This document shows positions 11,114 to 19,220 of a stretch of DNA of 64,000 nucleotides, one piece after another. Location of the stretch: the NCBI RefSeq assembly GCF_002262885.1, contig NZ_NKYF01000005.1, positions 368,788-432,787 of the forward strand, in the 5' to 3' direction. The DNA is from Pseudonocardia sp. MH-G8. Lineage in GTDB: Bacteria; Actinomycetota; Actinomycetes; Mycobacteriales; Pseudonocardiaceae. The notes beneath the pieces were generated by a model. It was not told the DNA's origin and searched no databases. It worked only from the letters and a program-made list of their open reading frames with translations. A program made the position numbers and the translations under genes. The stretch's first letter is position 1, and each line of letters opens with the position of its first letter.

Positions 11114-13150
11114 ATGGCCGACCTGACCCCCTTCGATCCCAACGACTACCGCAAACGCGTGCTCGCCGCCGTCGAGAAGCGCGGTGGACCGGACGCGTCG
11201 GACCCGTTCGAGCTCTACGACCTGCCTCCGGTCGACGACCTGGACGACGCGGCCGTCGCCGAGCGGGTGGCGCAGGTCTGGGGGGCGTGGCAGCGCCAGC
11301 GCGACCACCCCAAGTACCGCGTGCTCGTGGGGCTGCTGGTGGCGCAGCACGCGACGCGCAGCGCCGAGCTGCGCGACGCCGGCAGCCGCCGCACCGCCGC
11401 CGCCCGCGTCCGTGCCCAACGGGAGCAGCGTGAGGCGACCCGTTTCGAGCTGCTCGACGCGGCCGTCAGCCGGCTGGTGGAGCGCCACCGCGGGATCCCG
11501 GCCGACAAGGTGGAGGGCCTGTACGAGGTCGGGGCGCTGGCCGGGCTGGCGCGCGCCGAGGTCGAGGTGCGGCTGCGACGTCACCGGGTGCTGCCGGCCG
11601 CGGCCGCTCCCGTGCGCGAGGCTGTCGGCGCGGAGCGGCGTCGCCAGGTCCGCGCCTTGCTGGAGGAGTTCGGAAGGCTCACCGACGAAGCCGCCCCGCC
11701 CACCCTGTTCGCGCTCCTCGGGCTGACTGCCGATACCACCGACGCGCAGGTGCGCGCCCGCACCGGGGCGTGGCGCGCCCGCGCCCGCGAACTGCCGCCG
11801 GACCGGCTGCGTGCGGTCGTCGACGAGCTGCTCGTCCACGTCGCGGAGCTGATCGAACCGGGACCGGCGGCACGGGAGGCCTACCTGGAGGCGATCGCCG
11901 CCGACGTGGCCGACCACCTCCGGCCGCGGGTGCGCGCCGCCGTGCTGGTGGAGGACCGGCTCGTCGCGCAGGACCGGGCGCATCTGCTGGAGATGGCACT
12001 GGAAGCCGGTCTGGACCCCCAGCGGGCAGCGGCCGTGCTGGTCGCGTTGGCCGCGGAGCTGGACGTCGAGCTGGATGTCGGCGAGGAGGATCCGGAACCG
12101 GCGCCGGGAGCGCCACCGCGCCGGCCGGCGTGGGAGGAGCCGCTGAAGGCCGCTCGTGCCGCGCTGCGCGCCGGGCGACCGGCGCAGGCGCAGCTGCTGG
12201 TGCGCGAGGCGCAGCGGCATGCGGGCGACGACGGCGCCACGCCCGTGCGCGCCGTCGCCGACGAGGTCGCCGCCGTGCTCGCCGAGGCCGGCACGCGGTG
12301 GCGGGCCGCCGCCGAGGCCGGCGCGGCGCGCCGCTGGAACGAGGCCGTGGAGCACCTGGAGCACCTGCACCGCAGTGCCGGGGACGTGCCCGGCCCGCGG
12401 GGCGCCGAGGCCGCGACCGAGCTGCAGCGGGCCCGGAGCGAGGTGCAGCGCGCCGACCGGGCCGTCGCCGCAGCGCTGGACGGTCCTCCCGGCGACCGGG
12501 CCGTTGCCCTGCTCGCCGTGCTGGACCGTTGCCCCGGACATCCCGGTGCGGTCGCCGCGCTGGCACGGATCCCGGTGAGTGCCCCTGCGTGGGTGAGCGC
12601 TGCGCGGGACGCCCGCAGCGACGTCCTCGTGCTGTGGGCCGCATCGGCCACGCCCGGCGTCGTCTACCGGGTCAGCCGGATGCGCCCCGACGGCAGCTGG
12701 CAGGTGCTCGGCCGCTGCGGAGGCACCTCCATGGACGACGGGGGCGCCCCGGTGGGCGTCGAGGTGCCCGTGTACGCGGTGGCGGCCCTGCAGGCGGGAC
12801 GGGCGTCGGACGCCACGCGCTCCGACGCCGCACAGGCGTCGCCGCCGCCGTCCCCGCCGCCTCAGTCCTCACGGGCTGCGTCCCCGGCGTCGGGGCCGGG
12901 CGCACCCCGCGCCGTCCGTGCGGTGCGGGAGGCGAGCGGAGCGGTCCGCGTGAGCTGGAGCGGCGGCGGGACCGGCGCGGAGTACCGCGTGCGGTGCCTG
13001 ACCCCGGACGGGCGGTGGCGGGTGGTCGGCCGGACCCGCGCGCACGACCTCGAGGACGGCGGTGCGCCCGGCGGCGGCGCGGTCCCCGTCTACGCCGTGA
13101 GCGCAGCGGTGGGGGGCGAACGGTCGGCGGAGGTCCGTTCCGAGGCCTAG
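11114..13150 (+). CDS. Hsp70-associated protein with C-terminal Fn3-like repeats, function unknown
   Basis: A 678-aa soluble protein I do not recognise by name. Residues 1-90 contain DPFELYDLPPVDDLDDAAVA and a helical stretch. The middle (about 95-480) is Ala/Arg/Glu-rich helix, reminiscent of TPR or coiled-coil scaffolds. Two similar C-terminal units carry GVVYRVSRMRPDGSWQVLGR and GAEYRVRCLTPDGRWRVVGR, each followed by a DDGGAP or EDGGAP turn and VPVYAV. This is a fibronectin III-like pattern, with a Pro/Ser linker between the units. The ATG at 11114 is 18 nt after the Hsp70 stop, so the two are surely co-transcribed. It may act as a J-protein substitute or scaffold (inference). There is no HPD motif. 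Confidence 0.7.
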   Translation: MADLTPFDPNDYRKRVLAAVEKRGGPDASDPFELYDLPPVDDLDDAAVAERVAQVWGAWQRQRDHPKYRVLVGLLVAQHATRSAELRDAGSRRTAAARVRAQREQREATRFELLDAAVSRLVERHRGIPADKVEGLYEVGALAGLARAEVEVRLRRHRVLPAAAAPVREAVGAERRRQVRALLEEFGRLTDEAAPPTLFALLGLTADTTDAQVRARTGAWRARARELPPDRLRAVVDELLVHVAELIEPGPAAREAYLEAIAADVADHLRPRVRAAVLVEDRLVAQDRAHLLEMALEAGLDPQRAAAVLVALAAELDVELDVGEEDPEPAPGAPPRRPAWEEPLKAARAALRAGRPAQAQLLVREAQRHAGDDGATPVRAVADEVAAVLAEAGTRWRAAAEAGAARRWNEAVEHLEHLHRSAGDVPGPRGAEAATELQRARSEVQRADRAVAAALDGPPGDRAVALLAVLDRCPGHPGAVAALARIPVSAPAWVSAARDARSDVLVLWAASATPGVVYRVSRMRPDGSWQVLGRCGGTSMDDGGAPVGVEVPVYAVAALQAGRASDATRSDAAQASPPPSPPPQSSRAASPASGPGAPRAVRAVREASGAVRVSWSGGGTGAEYRVRCLTPDGRWRVVGRTRAHDLEDGGAPGGGAVPVYAVSAAVGGERSAEVRSEA

Positions 13151-13537
13151 AGGCTTGGTGCGTCGACAGGGCTTGATCCCGCCGCCGGCGGTGTGAGCCG
13201 CGCAGCCGGGTCCTCGTGACCGCGCTCGTGTCCTTCTCGCCGGCCGGCGGCGCATCACGATGTGCGGCCGGCACCAGGGCGTGTCTGTCGGACAAGATCC
13301 ACCAGGCAAGCCTGGCGCCACACGGGGCGCTAGCACGTACTGTGACCATCCGTGCGACGCAGCGTGACCGGGACGCGCCCGACAACGTGACGTAATCCGG
13401 TCCTCTCCGACAGGTCGCGACGTTTCGGGCACACTGGACATCAGTGCCCGGCTCGGGCGCGCGTCCCGAGGTGTTGCGCGGGGCGCGAGGACAGGCGCCG
13501 GGTCGCGGACCCCGGGACGGAATCAGGAATAGAGGAC
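13151..13537. other. Intergenic region upstream of the TerC-like gene
   Basis: The 387 bp between the Fn3-like gene and the TerC/DUF475 gene show no convincing reading frame. A short palindrome (CCGCCGGCGG) at about 13182-13191 could belong to a terminator. No clear -35/-10 pair was identified, although the Ter genes must have a promoter here. Confidence 0.5.
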
Positions 13538-14674
13538 ATGAACCTTCGGATCTTCGGCTGGTCCTACGCGGTGACGGCGGTGTCGCTCGTCGTCGCCCTC
13601 CTCTACGGGGGGTGGGAAGCGCTGCTGCTCTGCGCGATCCTGGGCATCCTGGAGATCTCGCTGTCGTTCGACAACGCGGTCGTCAACGCCACGGTGCTGG
13701 AGCGGATGAGCGACTGGTGGCAGAAGATCTTCCTGACCATCGGCATCCTCATCGCCGTGTTCGGCATGCGGCTGGTGTTCCCGCTGCTGATCGTCGGGGT
13801 CACCGCGAACCTCGGCCCGGTCGAGGCGATGACGCTGGCGCTCGAGCGACGGCCGGAGAGCGACCCCACGAGCTACGCGCACCTCCTGAACGAGGCCTAC
13901 CCGCAGATCGCGGCGTTCGGCGGCATGTTCCTGTTCATGCTGTTCCTGGACTGGGTGTTCACCGAGCGCGAGCACGTGTGGCTCGCCTGGCTGGAGCGGC
14001 CGCTGGCCAAGATCGGCCAGCTCAACCGGCTCTCCGTCGTCATCGCCGTCGTCGTGCTGGTGCTGCTGGCCACCGTCCTCGCCGAGGACGCGGCCGTCGT
14101 GCTCATCGCCGGCTCGCTGGGCCTCATCACCTACCTCGCGGTCAACGGCCTGGGCGACTTCTTCGAGCAGGTCGGGCAGCGGCAGATGGACGAGGTCGAC
14201 GGGGCCGCCCAGACCCCGGCCAACGGCTCCGGCCCGTCGCAGCTGGCGAAGGCCACCGGTAAGGCAGGATTCTTCCTGTTCCTCTACCTCGAGGTCCTCG
14301 ACGCCGCGTTCTCGTTCGACGGCGTGATCGGCGCGTTCGCCATCACCACCGACCCCATCATCATCGCGCTGGGCCTGGGCCTGATCGGCGCGATGTTCGT
14401 CCGGTCGCTCACGGTGTTCCTGGTGCGCAAGGGCACGCTGGCCGACTACGTGTACCTGGAGCACGGCGCGCACTGGGCGATCGGTGCTTTGGCTACCATC
14501 CTGCTGATCGGGATCGGCTACCACGTCAACGAGGTCGTCACCGGTCTCGTCGGCGTGGCCTTCATCGGGGCCGCGTTCCTGTCCAGCGTCCTGCGCAACC
14601 GCAGGCTCGCGGCGCAGGGCGTCGAGACCCACAAGAGCGCCGACGAGCTCGCTGCCGACCACAGCAACGCCTGA
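13538..14674 (+). CDS. TerC-superfamily membrane protein (DUF475 type)
   Basis: A 378-aa integral membrane protein with about nine hydrophobic segments. Both TerC-type signature helices are visible: EISLSFDNAVVNATVLERM near residue 42 and EVLDAAFSFDGVIGAFA near 255. Acidic residues within these helices are thought to bind metal ions, and TerC-family members export Mn2+ or work with Sec and Alx partners. The ATG at 13538 follows AGGAATAGAGGAC. It is followed after 30 bp by a TerD gene on the same strand, forming a two-gene Ter unit convergent with the larger Ter operon. Confidence 0.88.
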   Translation: MNLRIFGWSYAVTAVSLVVALLYGGWEALLLCAILGILEISLSFDNAVVNATVLERMSDWWQKIFLTIGILIAVFGMRLVFPLLIVGVTANLGPVEAMTLALERRPESDPTSYAHLLNEAYPQIAAFGGMFLFMLFLDWVFTEREHVWLAWLERPLAKIGQLNRLSVVIAVVVLVLLATVLAEDAAVVLIAGSLGLITYLAVNGLGDFFEQVGQRQMDEVDGAAQTPANGSGPSQLAKATGKAGFFLFLYLEVLDAAFSFDGVIGAFAITTDPIIIALGLGLIGAMFVRSLTVFLVRKGTLADYVYLEHGAHWAIGALATILLIGIGYHVNEVVTGLVGVAFIGAAFLSSVLRNRRLAAQGVETHKSADELAADHSNA

Positions 14675-14704
14675 TCTCCAGTTCCGCGTCATGAGGGGGT
14701 ACGT

Positions 14705-15286
14705 GTGAGTGTCAACCTGAGCAAGGGCGAGAAGGTGTCGCTGGCCAAGCGCGGTGGCGGCGCTCTGACCCTGGTCCGGATGGGCCTGGGCTGGGATGCG
14801 GTGAAGAAGCGCGGCCTGTTCGGCGGCTCGAAGTCCCAGTCGATCGACCTGGACGCCTCGGCGCTGCTGTTCGACGCCGGGGGCAACCTCGTCGACGCCG
14901 TGTGGTTCCGCCAGCTGCGCAGCAAGGACGGCGCCGTCCAGCACACGGGCGACAACCAGACCGGCGCCGGTGAGGGCGACGACGAGTCGGTCGTCGTGGA
15001 CCTGGCCCGGCTGTCGCCGAGCACCACGCAGATCGTGTTCACGGTCAACTCGTTCACCGGGCAGGACTTCTCGCAGATCGAGAACGCCTTCTGCCGGCTG
15101 GTCGACGAGACCACGAACGAGGAGCTGGCGCGCTACGAGCTGTCGGGCGCAGGCCAGCACAACGCGCAGATCATGGCGAAGGTCAGCCGGGACGGTGCCG
15201 GCGCCTGGAGCATGACGGCCATCGGCTCCACGGCCAGCGGCCGGACCTTCCAGGACCTGCTGCCGGCCACCACCGGCCACCTCTGA
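14705..15286 (+). CDS. TerD-family stress protein
   Basis: A 193-aa TerD-domain protein (MSVNLSKGEKVSLAKRG; SIDLDASALLFDAGG; HTGDNQTGAGEGDDE). The DLDASA and GDNxTGxGxGDDE motifs are the calcium-binding signature of the family, which is linked to tellurite, phage and envelope-stress resistance in the cytoplasm. A short insertion (KKRGLFGGSKSQ) before the DLD motif is like that in TerZ-type members and differs from the second TerD at 21163. It starts at the GTG at 14705 and lies downstream of the TerC-like gene. Confidence 0.92.
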   Translation: MSVNLSKGEKVSLAKRGGGALTLVRMGLGWDAVKKRGLFGGSKSQSIDLDASALLFDAGGNLVDAVWFRQLRSKDGAVQHTGDNQTGAGEGDDESVVVDLARLSPSTTQIVFTVNSFTGQDFSQIENAFCRLVDETTNEELARYELSGAGQHNAQIMAKVSRDGAGAWSMTAIGSTASGRTFQDLLPATTGHL

Positions 15287-15323
15287 GGTCTCAGCTCGGC
15301 GCACGCACCGAGCCGGTACGGCA

Positions 15324-15355
15324 ACGGGCCCCGGCGGAGCACCGCCGGGGCCCGT
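15324..15355. terminator. Perfect bidirectional hairpin terminator between terD and terB
   Basis: ACGGGCCCCGGCGG (15324-15337), loop AGCA, and its exact reverse complement at 15342-15355 form a 14-bp perfect GC stem. It sits between the convergent terD stop (15286) and terB stop (15371), so it can end both transcripts. Confidence 0.9.
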
Positions 15356-15370
15356 GTCGTGCGTGAGCTG

Positions 15371-15826
15371 TCAGAGGTCGAACTCGGCGGGCGAGATGCC
15401 CACCGCCTGGCACGCCTCACGGACGGCCTGCATCTCGTTCTTGTCGAAGTTGCCGTCGGCGCCACCGATGATGATGCCGACCTGGATGACGGCTCGTCCG
15501 GCGTCCGGCTTCGACTTGAGCTTGGACAGGGCCTGGACGGCCTCGACCTTGCCGAAGTCGTAATCGGCCTCGAGCTTGCTCGCGTAGTGGTTGAACTTCT
15601 CCAGCAGCTCGCTCGCCGGGAAGATCGAGAGCGTGTCGTTGCTGCTGATGAACCCCGCGGTCTTGCGCTTCTCCTCGGGGTCGATGCTGCCGTCGGCCGC
15701 GGCGATCAGCGCGCACATGGCCATGCTGGCGTTGGCGAAGTCCTTGTTCTTGAACTTGCCGACCTGGGTCTTGGCCTGGGCGGACATGTCCGCCGCGCGT
15801 TCCTTGAGCTGGTCCCACAGCGCCAT
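15371..15826 (-). CDS. terB: TerB-family tellurite/stress resistance protein
   Basis: A 151-aa helical TerB protein (MALWDQLKERAADMSAQAKT; SMAMCALIAAADGSIDPEEK; VGIIIGGADGNFDKNEMQAV). Two similar acidic helix-loop units (AADGSIDPEEK and GADGNFDKNE) are the family's metal-binding elements. TerB associates with the inner face of the membrane and with TerC in described systems. It lies 33 bp downstream of the HAD gene on the same strand and is probably the last gene of the Ter operon, ending at the 15324-15355 terminator. Confidence 0.93.
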   Translation of the reverse strand: MALWDQLKERAADMSAQAKTQVGKFKNKDFANASMAMCALIAAADGSIDPEEKRKTAGFISSNDTLSIFPASELLEKFNHYASKLEADYDFGKVEAVQALSKLKSKPDAGRAVIQVGIIIGGADGNFDKNEMQAVREACQAVGISPAEFDL

Positions 15827-15859
15827 GGGGTGATTACCTCCTGTTGAGTGTCGACTGGT

Positions 15860-16684
15860 TCACAGCGTGCCAGAAACGGACATCGGAGCGGCGATCGCCC
15901 GGTCGCGCAGCCAGCCGAGCAGCTCAGCGCCCGCCGCGGCGCCGCGCGCGGCGGTGACGGCGAGGTGCGGCCGCACGAACGCGGTGTCGGCGAGCTCGCC
16001 GTGCGCCGGGCGGATCGCGGCGTCGGCGGCCTCGAGGAGGTCGGCGTCGAGCAGCGAGTCACCGGCGGCGAGCAGCGGCCCGCCACCGCAGCGGGCGACG
16101 ACCTCCGCGGCGGCGGCGGACTTCGTCAGCCCGGCCGGCACCGCGTAGACCTTCCGGCCCTGCAGCGACACGGTCCAGCCCCGCGGTGCGCACCACGCCG
16201 CCAGCGACTCGACCCAGCCCTCGGGCAGTACGGCGCGGTCCACGACCGCGTACGCGAACAGCGCGCTCGCCTCCCGCAGGGCCAGCACGAACGGGCCACC
16301 CCGGGCGCGCAGGTGGGCCTGCACCTCGGCCAACGGGGCGCAGCTCGCGAGCCGCTCGCGCACCGCGGCGTCCCATTCCGGGTCGGCCACGCCGTCGACC
16401 AGCAGGTGACCCCCGTTGCTCGCGATGGCGTAGGGCGCCGGCGGGCCCGGCAGGTGCACGCGGGCGAGCTGCTCCGGGGTGCGGGTGGTGGTCGGCACCA
16501 CCGTGGCGGCCGCACTCAGCTCGTGGAAGGCAGCGACCGCCGCCTCCGTCATGAACGACAGGGGTGCGCCCTTGTAGACCTCCACGCAGAGCAGCCGAGG
16601 GGCCTCGTGGTCGGGGGCGCGCAGCTCCAGCGCGGCGGCGGAGTAGATCGTGGTGCGGTCCAGGTCCAGGCAGACGACGGTCAT
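15860..16684 (-). CDS. HAD-superfamily phosphatase of the Ter-linked enzyme module
   Basis: A 274-aa HAD hydrolase. Motif I is CLDLDRTTIY (DxDxT), motif II is the threonine in VPTTTRTPEQ, and motif IV is AAGDSLLDADLL. A Cof-type cap lies between motifs II and III. It presumably dephosphorylates a product of the neighbouring phosphoribosyltransferases. The ATG at 16684 overlaps the StiP-like stop by 4 bp (ATGA), so the genes are translationally coupled. It is the fourth gene of the lyase-PRTase-StiP-HAD operon. Confidence 0.85.
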   Translation of the reverse strand: MTVVCLDLDRTTIYSAAALELRAPDHEAPRLLCVEVYKGAPLSFMTEAAVAAFHELSAAATVVPTTTRTPEQLARVHLPGPPAPYAIASNGGHLLVDGVADPEWDAAVRERLASCAPLAEVQAHLRARGGPFVLALREASALFAYAVVDRAVLPEGWVESLAAWCAPRGWTVSLQGRKVYAVPAGLTKSAAAAEVVARCGGGPLLAAGDSLLDADLLEAADAAIRPAHGELADTAFVRPHLAVTAARGAAAGAELLGWLRDRAIAAPMSVSGTL

Positions 16685-17835
16685 CGGCCGGCCGCCGCGA
16701 GCCCGTCGGCGCCGGTGGCGCCGCGCGTGTAGCGGGGGTGGATCAGCCCCACGCAGTTGTAGGGCAGGTCGCCGACCTCGTCCCCGATCTCGTCCACCGG
16801 CACGCCGCGGCGCTGCGCGAGCAGCCGGACGTGCGCGAGGTCGGCGGCCGGGGCGTCGGCGCGCACCAGCACCCGCCAGGGCACCCGCCGCAGCAGGACG
16901 CGAGTGGTCTCGCCGACGCCGGGCTTGACGAGGTTCGCGTCGCCGATGCCGTACGCGTCGACGATCCGGTCGACGGCGGCCCGGCCGGCGTGGTCGACGG
17001 TGCGGACGGGCGGCGGCGGGGTCGAGGTGACTCCGGCGAACTCGGCGGAGACCGTGTCCAGGAAGTCGTTCGAGACGTCCGCGTCCGCGAGCTCGGCGTA
17101 GAACTTCGCCCCGTGGTACTGGCCGGGCCCCAGCAGCCGCGGGTTGAGCACGGTGCGCGAGACCAGGCCCGAGACCGTGGAGTTGAGGCACGCCGACGCG
17201 ATGAGCCAGTCGTCGCGGGTGCCGAACGTGGTGGCGCAGCGGCCGGGGTCGGCGAGCACCGCGAGGTCGGGGTCGAACCGCGCGCCGGTGTCGCGTTCGT
17301 GCTCGGCGAGCGCTCCCGCGAGCTCGCGGGAGATCGCGCCCTTCCCGGTCCAGCCGTCGACGAAGACGACGCGCGCGGGGTCGTGGTGGGCGGCGAGGTG
17401 GCGCAGGGCGAGCCGGTCGATGCCGCGGCCGCGCACGATCGAGACGGCGTAGTGCGGCAGGTCGAGCCCGTGGGCGTGGCGGGCCCACCGGCGCAGCAGC
17501 ACCCCCACCGGGGTGCCGGCCCGGGCCAGCGACACGAGCACGACGTCGCGCCCGCGCTCGGCCAGCACCAGCTCCGCGACGGTGGCGACGGCCTGCGCCA
17601 GCCGCGGCGCACCCGCCGCCAGGGCCGACCGGTAGAGCTGCAGGTACCCGGCGTCGGGCTGGTACTCCTGCGGCAGCGACTCGGCGTAATGCGCGCCGCC
17701 GCTCTGGATCGCCTCCTCGCGCTCCTCGGTGGGTGCCTCCAGGGAGACGCCGGAGAGGTCGGTGAGCAGCCACGCGACCTCGTCGGGGGCGTAGCTGCCG
17801 AAGGTGGGTCCGCGCAGCGGCTCGGGCGTGTTCAG
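16681..17835 (-). CDS. StiP-type phosphoribosyltransferase/PELOTA-domain protein
   Basis: About 384 aa, of the Ter-linked family labelled cysteine protease StiP or PRTase_1. Visible motifs are GSYAPDEVAWLLTDLSG near the N-terminus, VSLARAGTPVGVLLRRW and the PRPP-loop-like VVFVDGWTGKGAISREL. A C-terminal PELOTA/L7Ae-like domain (WRVLVRADAP...LPYNCVGLIHPRYTRG) follows. There is no ATG or GTG near the expected N-terminus. The best fit is a CTG at 17833-17835 overlapping the upstream TGA as CTGA. A GTG at 17949 would add an Arg/Pro-rich leader antisense to nothing known. It acts in the cytoplasm and its substrate is unknown. Confidence 0.8.
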   Translation of the reverse strand: MNTPEPLRGPTFGSYAPDEVAWLLTDLSGVSLEAPTEEREEAIQSGGAHYAESLPQEYQPDAGYLQLYRSALAAGAPRLAQAVATVAELVLAERGRDVVLVSLARAGTPVGVLLRRWARHAHGLDLPHYAVSIVRGRGIDRLALRHLAAHHDPARVVFVDGWTGKGAISRELAGALAEHERDTGARFDPDLAVLADPGRCATTFGTRDDWLIASACLNSTVSGLVSRTVLNPRLLGPGQYHGAKFYAELADADVSNDFLDTVSAEFAGVTSTPPPPVRTVDHAGRAAVDRIVDAYGIGDANLVKPGVGETTRVLLRRVPWRVLVRADAPAADLAHVRLLAQRRGVPVDEIGDEVGDLPYNCVGLIHPRYTRGATGADGLAAAGR

Positions 17836-19220
17836 GGCGTCACCACCAGGGTCGTGCGGCGGGTGTACGGGGCCAGTGCCGGGAGGAGCCCGGCACGCAG
17901 CGCCTCCGTGTCGGCAGGCGGGTCGACGACCACGAGCACGTGGTCCCACTGCGCGGCGCCCACGTTGTAGGCGTAGCGGGGACCGGCTCCGTCGGCGGGG
18001 TCGTCGTGGGCGGGGAACGTGATCCCGCTGGTCAGGGCGTACCCCGGTTCGTCGGCCACGACGGCGGGGGAGCGGGTGGTGGTGGAGAAGGCCACCACGT
18101 GCCCGGCATCGGCGAGGGTCTGCGCCAGCCGCAGCGGCAGCTGCATCAACTCCTCGGTGCCCAGCACCAGCGTGCGCTCACCGGCGCGCAGCCCGGCCGC
18201 GCGCACGAGATCGCGGGCGAGCCCCGGCAACGCCGCCGCGAGCGCGCGGTGCGCGGCGGCGTCGAACCCGTGCCGCGCCCCCGCCGGCACCCCGGGAGGC
18301 CATCCGAGCGCCCCCAGCTCCACCCGCGGCACGACAACAGTGCCGCGAGTCGGGGTCTGGGCGCACGTGTGTCGCGATGCGGGTCGGGCGTCGAGCTCGG
18401 CACGCAGCGCCCCGGCCCGCGCGGCGAGGTCGGCGGGGAGCTCGACCCGTCCGCGCGCGAGCGCCACGACGTCGAGCCGCGCGCCGAGCTCCGCGACCCC
18501 CGCCGCGAGCTCCCCGCCCGGCGCCCGGACGTCGACGAGGGCGGCCACGACGTAGTGCGCGCGCGGCGTGCTGCGGTGCAGCGCCTTGATCGTGTTCAGC
18601 GCGGTGCGGCCGGTGGAGAGCTCGTCGTCCACCAGCACGAGGGGACGGCCGTCGCGCAGCAGGCCTGCGTCGGCGGGCAGCAACAGGTGGTCGGTGGCGT
18701 GCGAGTGCTCCTCGGTGAAGCCGCCCGCGGTGGCGAAGCCGGGCACGGGCCGGCGGGTCGAATGCAGCACCTCGGCGCCGCCGAGGCCCTCGGCGACGCA
18801 ATGGCCCAGCGCCGTGGCGGTCTCGGCGAACCCCAGGACCAGCGCGCCCGACGGTGGCCCGATCGCCTCCTGGGCCTGCACGTGCAGCGCCGCGGTGGCG
18901 TCCCGGTCCCCACCCACGGCCGCGTGCAGCAGGGCCAACGGCAGCGCTCGCGCCGGGCGGCCGGCCAACGCGTCGTCGACGAGCCCACCCAGCAGCAGGC
19001 CGGCCGCGCGGACCAGCCGCGGCTCGGTGGGCACGTGCTTGCCGAGCACCCGGGAGACGAGCAACTGCGCGCGGCGCGGGTTGCGGCGCAGCGCGAGGCC
19101 GAGCAGCACCCGGGGGTCGGCGCCCGGCCCGGACGGATGCAGCCGCACCCCGAGACGCTCGACGAGCGACGCCTCGGGCGAAGGCCCGGCCATCGATGCG
19201 GCGGGTGTCAGGCCCGTCAT
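17832..19220 (-). CDS. PRTase-TRSP domain protein of the Ter-linked module
   Basis: A 462-aa two-domain protein. The N-terminal phosphoribosyltransferase domain carries ATALGHCVAEGLGGAEVLHS and the PRPP loop LVLVDDELSTGRTALNTI. The C-terminal TRSP-type domain includes GTEELMQLPLRLAQTLADAG and AFSTTTRSPAVV. A linker around residues 280-295 (RHTCAQTPTRGTVVVPR) is encoded by sequence resembling the intergenic repeat at 130-412. The ATG at 19220 overlaps the lyase stop by 4 bp. The enzyme probably transfers ribose phosphate to an unknown base in a nucleoside-like pathway (published prediction for Ter modules, unproven). Confidence 0.83.
   Translation of the reverse strand: MTGLTPAASMAGPSPEASLVERLGVRLHPSGPGADPRVLLGLALRRNPRRAQLLVSRVLGKHVPTEPRLVRAAGLLLGGLVDDALAGRPARALPLALLHAAVGGDRDATAALHVQAQEAIGPPSGALVLGFAETATALGHCVAEGLGGAEVLHSTRRPVPGFATAGGFTEEHSHATDHLLLPADAGLLRDGRPLVLVDDELSTGRTALNTIKALHRSTPRAHYVVAALVDVRAPGGELAAGVAELGARLDVVALARGRVELPADLAARAGALRAELDARPASRHTCAQTPTRGTVVVPRVELGALGWPPGVPAGARHGFDAAAHRALAAALPGLARDLVRAAGLRAGERTLVLGTEELMQLPLRLAQTLADAGHVVAFSTTTRSPAVVADEPGYALTSGITFPAHDDPADGAGPRYAYNVGAAQWDHVLVVVDPPADTEALRAGLLPALAPYTRRTTLVVTP
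18342..18380. repeat. Copy of the GAGTCGGGG-type repeat inside the PRTase-TRSP gene
   Basis: CGCGAGTCGGGGTCTGGG followed by CGCACGTGTGTCG is closely similar to units of the tandem array at 130-412. It lies in the linker between the two domains of the overlapping gene. Confidence 0.55.

Noticed and set aside
10673..12541. Long minus-strand frame of 622 codons opposite the Hsp70 and Fn3 genes
   Set aside because: Antisense shadow in a GC-rich gene; composition is His/Arg/Gln low complexity and the plus strand has clear family motifs.
15848..16732. Plus-strand frame opposite the HAD phosphatase
   Set aside because: Shadow frame; all HAD motifs are on the minus strand.
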